From NCBI RefSeq assembly GCF_020443705.1, contig NZ_JAIZZK010000004.1, forward strand, positions 168,448-232,447: a DNA stretch of 64,000 bases. Reading direction: 5' to 3'. Shown here in pieces: positions 63,891 through 64,000 of the stretch. Within the stretch, counting starts at the first letter, position 1, and each line of letters begins with the position of its first letter. The stretch is from Clostridium algoriphilum. Its GTDB lineage: Bacteria; Bacillota; Clostridia; Clostridiales; Clostridiaceae. The notes under the pieces are model-generated. The model saw only the letters and a list, made by a program, of their open reading frames with translations. It was not told where the DNA came from and did not search any database. The translations under genes and the position numbers were made by a program.

Positions 63891-64000
63891 TGAACTGAAC
63901 CCACAAAAACGGACATTGAATAAAAAGGACCTTCTGTTGTAGAATAAATATATACAATAGGAGGTTTTTTCTATGAAGACAAAAGGACGTAAACAATTTG
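63891..64000 (+). mobile_element. Left end of an IS3-like insertion sequence (partial)
   Basis: The sequence TGAACTGAACCCACAAAAAC beginning at 63891 resembles IS3-family terminal repeats (TGnACTGnnCCC type). About 80 bp later comes a transposase-like reading frame with a strong ribosome site. The element continues past the window edge, so its right end and target duplication cannot be checked. Confidence 0.6.
63973..64000 (+). CDS. Partial transposase OrfA-like start (IS3 type)
   Basis: The first nine codons read MKTKGRKQF, preceded by AGGAGG at a good distance. Short basic starts of this kind are common in IS3-family OrfA (helix-turn-helix) proteins. Only position inside the presumed insertion end and the start pattern support the call. 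Confidence 0.5.

Overview
The window reads as a low-GC, Gram-positive anaerobe of the genus Clostridium (sensu stricto) or a close relative. The DNA is strongly AT-rich with AGGAGG-type ribosome sites. The gene families agree: a three-subunit [FeFe] hydrogenase, a B12-dependent ribonucleotide reductase, GapN, rubredoxin, a clostridial MetH/MTHFR fusion and a YaaR-type protein. No rRNA, tRNA, CRISPR array or prophage was seen. The right edge enters an insertion sequence and the left edge cuts a gene that looks like murT.

Layout. 1-5.8 kb: start of a MurT-like ligase, an EamA permease, a transglutaminase-like protein without catalytic residues, UppP, a phosphofructokinase remnant, a ComEC-like hydrolase and PlsC. 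5.8-8.5 kb: GapN, two small coiled-coil proteins and a DUF378 protein. 8.5-11.9 kb: a pantothenate operon (DUF2520 putative ketopantoate reductase, panB, panC, panD) behind a structured leader ending in a terminator. 12-28 kb: mostly housekeeping genes (amidohydrolase, NrdJ, gamma-carbonic anhydrase, free methionine sulfoxide reductase, CvfB, Ca2+-ATPase, split chromate transporter, YaaR, NadE, NfeD-SPFH pair).

28.1-39.4 kb is the most distinctive region: a pentose (probably xylose) catabolic locus. A DUF4867 protein, an L-fucose/L-arabinose-isomerase-family enzyme, xylulokinase, a small transaldolase and transketolase form one operon, with no classical XylA in the window. It is followed by a ROK (XylR-type) repressor, an oppositely oriented sugar/H+ symporter that resembles lactic-acid-bacterial proteins, and a second, about 96% identical ROK repressor. 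The symporter's upstream region is three tandem copies of a 108-bp unit, each with a cre-like site. The parts give a complete route: uptake, isomerisation, phosphorylation, then the non-oxidative pentose phosphate steps, under local and probably catabolite control.

39.5-54.7 kb: flavin reductase, an alpha/beta hydrolase behind a possible small leader RNA, the HydABC hydrogenase operon, oligoendopeptidase F, a lysine-rich 46-residue protein, a DUF2089/membrane pair, an amino-acid permease, a decayed lipoate ligase, SurE, rubredoxin and a LysR regulator. Several intergenic gaps here carry a dispersed palindromic repeat family with two recognisable ends. 54.8-64 kb: MetH/MTHFR fusion, an ArsR-CadA metal-efflux operon with a clear promoter and operator, and the N-acetylglucosamine set (nagE divergent from nagR-nagA-nagB), ending at an IS3-like element.
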